From: Shimia aestuarii
Lineage (GTDB): Bacteria; Pseudomonadota; Alphaproteobacteria; Rhodobacterales; Rhodobacteraceae
Direction of reading: 5' to 3'
Assembly (NCBI RefSeq): GCF_900114635.1
Contig: NZ_FOTQ01000011.1
Coordinates: forward strand, 32,112-96,111
Length of the DNA stretch: 64,000 nucleotides
A program made the translations under genes and the position numbers. A model generated the notes under the pieces. That model worked only from the letters and a program-made list of their open reading frames with translations, was not told where the DNA came from and did no database searches. This document shows, piece after piece, positions 61,207 through 64,000 of this stretch. How positions within the stretch are numbered: position 1 is the first letter of the stretch; each line of letters begins with the position of its first letter.

Positions 61207-61239
61207 CTGTGACGGTTTGATGCCGCTCCGATTGCTCAT

Positions 61240-61950
61240 TTAAGCGACCTTTCTTTCGAAAGCCAAGGGGCTTTTCCAGCCCAATGCCGAATGGCGTCGG
61301 CGAGGATTGTAGAACCCGTTGATATATTAGAAGATTGCCAGCTCAGCGTCGCGGCGCGACCGCCAGGACCGCTGCCACAGCAGCTCAGCCTTGATCGTCT
61401 TGAAGAAGGTTTCCACCGCCGCATTGTCGTAACAATTTCCGGTTCCACTCATGGATACCCGGAACCCGTGCTGGCGCAGGATTTTCTGGTAGTCGTGTGA
61501 GCAATATTGGCTGCCGCGGTCCGTGTGATGGACGCAGCCCTTCGGTGGCCTGCGCAGAGCAATCGCCATGTTCAACGCCCGGATCGCCAGATCGCGTTTC
61601 ATGCGGTTGCTGACGGCCCAACCGATCACGCGCCTTGAATGCAGGTCCAGGATGACAGCCAGATACAGCCAGCCCTCCTGTGTCCATACGTAGCTGATAT
61701 CGCCCGCCCATTTCTGGTTCGGGCGGTCAGCGAGGAAGTCTCGGTTCAACAGGTTCGGCGCGATGTTGAAGCTGTGATTGCTGTCGGTCGTGGCTTTGAA
61801 CTTCTTGTTCCTCTTCACCGTAATGCTGTTCTGTCGCATCAAACGGCCAATGCGGCGATGTCCGACATCAAAGCCAAGTTCCTTCAGCTCTTCCGTCATG
61901 CGAGGCCTGCCATAGCTGCCCAGAGATAGGCGGAACTGTTCGCGGATGTG
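61240..61950 (-). pseudogene. IS3-family OrfB transposase, C-terminal part (interrupted)
   Basis: The DDE core of an IS3 OrfB: HIREQFRLSLGSYGRPRMTE, KWAGDISYVWTQEGWLYLAV, a CVHHTDRGSQYCSHDYQ stretch and NCYDNAAVETFFKTIKAELL. TAA at 61327-61329 interrupts the frame after AELAIF, and the same frame continues YINGFYNPRRRHSALGWKSP to the stop at 61240. The N-terminal part lies at 63462-63617, separated by an inserted element with a 9-bp duplication. So this gene has both an insertion and a nonsense codon. Confidence 0.88.
61942..61950. repeat. Left copy of 9-bp target-site duplication
   Basis: GCGGATGTG here is repeated exactly at 63462-63470. On the minus strand it encodes HIR in the interrupted OrfB. 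Nine base pairs is longer than the 3-5 bp usual for IS3 elements. Confidence 0.9.
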
Positions 61951-62035
61951 TGTCTGACGTCAGCGCCAATGGGACAGTTTAGGTCGATTTGATAAGAGAG
62001 GGTTTCTGGCACATCGTAACCACCAAGGAGTGGAG

Positions 62036-62410
62036 ATGAGACAGAAACCCGGAACACGCAAGAGCCACGGCGAGAAGGTTGTTAAGGACATCCGCCGTGC
62101 CACACGCAAACAGTATTCGGTCGAAGAGAAGATCCGGATTGTGCTGGACGGCCTGAAGGGCGAGGACAGCATCGCAGAGCTGTGCCGCCGCGAAGGTATT
62201 GCTCAGAGCCTGTATTACAGCTGGTCCAAGGAATTCCTTGAAGCTGGGAAGAAGCGCCTGGCTGGGGACACAGCACGTGCGGCAACGTCGAACGAGGTAA
62301 AGGACCTGCGTCGGGAATCCCGCGATTTGAAAGAGGTCGTGGCCGAACAGGCCCTGGAGCTGCGCCTTCTCAAAAAAAGCATGCTCGGGGATGGGGGCGA
62401 CGACGAATGA
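62036..62410 (+). CDS. IS3-type OrfA (helix-turn-helix protein)
   Basis: A 124-residue OrfA with a helix-turn-helix at about residues 24-65 (RRATRKQYSVEEKIRIVLDG, IAELCRREGIAQSLYYSWSK) and a C-terminal coiled coil with regular leucines (VKDLRRESRDLKEVVAEQAL, ELRLLKKSML) like the IS3 OrfA leucine zipper. The ATG at 62036 follows AAGGAG by 5 bp. It overlaps orfB in an ATGA (62407-62410), so expression is likely by translational coupling rather than frameshifting. Confidence 0.88.
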   Translation: MRQKPGTRKSHGEKVVKDIRRATRKQYSVEEKIRIVLDGLKGEDSIAELCRREGIAQSLYYSWSKEFLEAGKKRLAGDTARAATSNEVKDLRRESRDLKEVVAEQALELRLLKKSMLGDGGDDE

Positions 62411-63387
62411 GGTATCCCGCATCCGAGAAGCTGGAGATCATCCGCCTCGTCGAAGGCTCGCATCTCCCGACCAAACGCACGCTGGACAAGCTGGGCATCC
62501 CCAGGACCACCTTCTATCGCTGGTATGACCGGTATCTGTCGGGCGGCCCCGAAGCGCTTGAGGATCGCAGCCCCAAGCCGTCACGGGTCTGGAACCGTAT
62601 CCCAGAGCCGGTGCGCGATAAGGTCAAGGACCTGGCCCTGAAGGAAAGCGATCTGTCGCCGCGCGAACTGGCCGTTCAGTTCACTGACACAGAAAAGTTC
62701 TTTGTGTCAGAGGCTTCGGTCTATCGCATCCTCAAGTCCTATGACTTGATCACCAGCCCGGCCTATGTGGTGGTGTCGGCGGCTGACGAGTTCCAGGACA
62801 AGACCACACGGCCGAACCAGTTGTGGCAGACCGACTTCACGTATCTGAAGGTCATTGGATGGGGCTGGTTCTATCTCTCGACGATCCTCGACGACTTCAG
62901 CCGTTACATCATTGCGTGGAAGCTCTGCACGACGATGAAGTCGGGCGACGTGACCGACACGCTGGACCTGGCACTGCAGGCTTCGGGCTGTGATCAGGCG
63001 ACGGTTCTGCACAAGCCGCGCCTGCTCAGTGACAACGGGTCGAGTTACATCTCGGGCGAGTTGGCCGATTGGCTGGAAGATCGGCAGATGGATCACGTCC
63101 GTGGCGCCCCGTATCACCCGCAGACCCAAGGCAAGATAGAGCGCTGGCACCAGACCCTCAAGAACCGCATCCTGCTGGAGAATTACTACCTGCCCGGCGA
63201 TCTCAGACAGCAGATCGACGCCTTCGTCGAACACTACAACCATCGACGCTACCACGAGAGCCTGCAAAACCTCACGCCGGCCGACGTCTACTTCGGGCGC
63301 GGCCAGACCATTCTGCAACAACGAGAAAGGATCAAACGAAAGACCATCGAAACCCGGCGCTTGCTTCACCGCAAATCGGCCGCATAA
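62407..63387 (+). CDS. IS3-type OrfB transposase (rve integrase core)
   Basis: A 326-residue transposase with an N-terminal helix-turn-helix (KRTLDKLGIPRTTFYRWYDR) and a DDE core: WQTDFTYLKVIGWGWFYLST, LLSDNGSSYISGELADWLED, then PYHPQTQGKIERWHQTLKNR with the catalytic glutamate, and the C-terminal HYNHRRYHESLQNLTPADVY. Intact, so the element is potentially active. Confidence 0.92.
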   Translation: MRYPASEKLEIIRLVEGSHLPTKRTLDKLGIPRTTFYRWYDRYLSGGPEALEDRSPKPSRVWNRIPEPVRDKVKDLALKESDLSPRELAVQFTDTEKFFVSEASVYRILKSYDLITSPAYVVVSAADEFQDKTTRPNQLWQTDFTYLKVIGWGWFYLSTILDDFSRYIIAWKLCTTMKSGDVTDTLDLALQASGCDQATVLHKPRLLSDNGSSYISGELADWLEDRQMDHVRGAPYHPQTQGKIERWHQTLKNRILLENYYLPGDLRQQIDAFVEHYNHRRYHESLQNLTPADVYFGRGQTILQQRERIKRKTIETRRLLHRKSAA

Positions 63388-63461
63388 TCAAACCAACCAG
63401 ATGAGCCAGATCCTCTCTTAGCTCAGGCGCCCATCTGTCCCAAAATCCCTGACGACGGACA

Positions 63462-63617
63462 GCGGATGTGGGCCAACAATACCATGTCCGTTCGCTGTCT
63501 CCGACTGGCCGGGCGAGAACGCCAGGCGCGGAAACCTCGCGGGCTGACGTCCATAATCTCGCACAACCGGTTCACTGGGATGACGCGCCGGTGTTCTTCG
63601 ACGAAGGCAAATCTCAT
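63462..63617 (-). pseudogene. IS3-family OrfB transposase, N-terminal part (interrupted)
   Basis: From ATG 63617 the frame reads MRFAFVEEHRRVIPVNRLCE, then MDVSPRGFRAWRSRPASRR and LLAHIR, the N-terminal helical part of the OrfB whose core is at 61240-61950. Upstream, the overlapping end of orfA is still visible (RKATVFFAERSK then TGA overlapping the ATG) back to about 63655, where an IS110-type transposase end begins. The rest of orfA is gone. Confidence 0.85.
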
Positions 63618-63650
63618 TTGCTTCTCTCCGCAAAGAACACCGTGGCCTTC

Positions 63651-64000
63651 CTAAGAAACACCCGCGGTCTCCGAGATGGGCGCCAATGCGTAACCCATTG
63701 TCTTGGCCCGACGCTGGAGGTTTGAGAGCACGCGTTGCCGATGTCGTTCGTCGTAAGCCGCCGCTCCCTGATCCTGATAGGTTATGCCATGCCGTAAAGC
63801 GTTGTAGAACAAGACCGCGATCTTGCGCGCTGTGGCCGTTACGGCCTTTTGTTTGCCGATCCGCGCCGAGAGGCGTCGATAGAACGCGCCCAAGGCCGTG
63901 TCGCTTCGGCCAATCGTGACTGCCGCCAGACGAAGGAGGGCGGCCGCACGACTAGAAGATCGGCGTGTCCGTGAGGACAGCAGCTTGCCCCCAGAGATTT
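63651..64000 (-). CDS. IS110-family transposase, C-terminal part (runs off window)
   Basis: The minus strand from the right edge reads ISGGKLLSSRTRR, SSSRAAALLRLAAVTIGRSD, TALGAFYRRLSARIGKQKAV and TATARKIAVLFYNALRHG, ending KTMGYALAPISETAGVS and stop at 63651. This is the C-terminal transposase_20 domain of an IS110-type enzyme with the conserved serine region. Only this part is in view; no lesion is seen in it. It is a different type from the IS110 remnants at 10366 and 12244. Confidence 0.82.
   Translation of the reverse strand, partial: ISGGKLLSSRTRRSSSRAAALLRLAAVTIGRSDTALGAFYRRLSARIGKQKAVTATARKIAVLFYNALRHGITYQDQGAAAYDERHRQRVLSNLQRRAKTMGYALAPISETAGVS

Larger units (their letters stand above)
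61951..63461 (+). mobile_element. Intact IS3-type insertion sequence nested in another IS3 element
   Basis: A 1511-bp element with imperfect terminal inverted repeats (left TGTCTGACGTCAG, right TGTCCGTCGTCAG, with further matches such as TGGGACAG and AAGAGAGG over about 50 bp). It is flanked by the 9-bp duplication GCGGATGTG. It contains orfA and orfB, both intact. The same right end occurs as a remnant at 9018-9217. Confidence 0.9.

Noticed and set aside
60175..61239. A 354-codon open frame on the minus strand
   Set aside because: It overlaps the IS256 fragment in a different frame and crosses the IS junction; the true IS256 motifs are in the other frame.

Overview
The window reads as high-GC alphaproteobacterial DNA, most likely from the Rhodobacterales/Roseobacter group. 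That placement is inference from the two TRAP transporters, the amino-acid catabolic repertoire, the cupin-type XRE regulators and the kinds of insertion sequence; no rRNA or housekeeping marker is present to confirm it. I see no tRNA, rRNA, CRISPR array, prophage or replication origin.

Layout. (1) 1-13.5 kb is a graveyard of insertion sequences: two IS66 elements, an IS5-type element, an IS427-type element, two broken IS110 elements, an IS6 fragment and a decayed Mu/TniA-type transposase. Inside it are an intact surface-antigen-type outer-membrane protein and a carbohydrate porin split by two insertions. The porin can be rebuilt in frame across both target-site duplications. (2) 13.6-19.1 kb, minus strand, is a catabolic operon: TRAP transporter (P, Q, M subunits), DadA-like D-amino-acid dehydrogenase, RidA deaminase and XRE-cupin regulator. 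(3) 19.3-27.9 kb holds an Lrp-type regulator divergent from an isoleucine/branched-chain operon (thiolase, acyl-CoA dehydrogenase, short-chain dehydrogenase, complete branched-chain 2-oxoacid dehydrogenase complex). (4) 28.2-38.7 kb is a second D-amino-acid-type operon: XRE-cupin regulator, divergent FAD oxidase, TRAP transporter, two tandem M81 (MlrC-like) metallopeptidases, RidA, D-aminoacylase-like amidohydrolase and CobW GTPase. (5) 38.8-42 kb is a junction of truncated genes: an enolase-superfamily fragment cut by a Tn3 end, an IS6 element, and an arginine deiminase fragment followed by a YfcC-type transporter. (6) 42.5-60.1 kb is a cluster for sulfur- or nitrogen-containing small molecules: PepD dipeptidase, Dpp-type peptide ABC transporter, DUF917 protein, PLP-dependent Cys/Met lyase, large MalT/LAL-type LuxR regulator, thiol-dioxygenase cupin, four-domain rhodanese, nitrilase and a MOSC-ferredoxin-reductase fusion. 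(7) 60.6-64 kb is a second pile of nested insertion sequences.

How the parts fit. Regions 2-4 could form one catabolic island. N-acyl or peptide-bound D-amino acids would be imported by TRAP systems, released by the M81 enzymes and the aminoacylase, oxidised to 2-oxo acids with RidA clearing imines, and branched 2-oxo acids would enter the Bkd complex. Both TRAP operons carry the same operator-like sequence (TTTTCCGATAnGAAA), which ties them to the XRE-cupin regulators. In region 6, three intergenic regions carry pairs of GGGTAG-like hexamers exactly 20 bp apart. These are good candidates for the binding sites of the LAL regulator and would define a regulon of unknown substrate.
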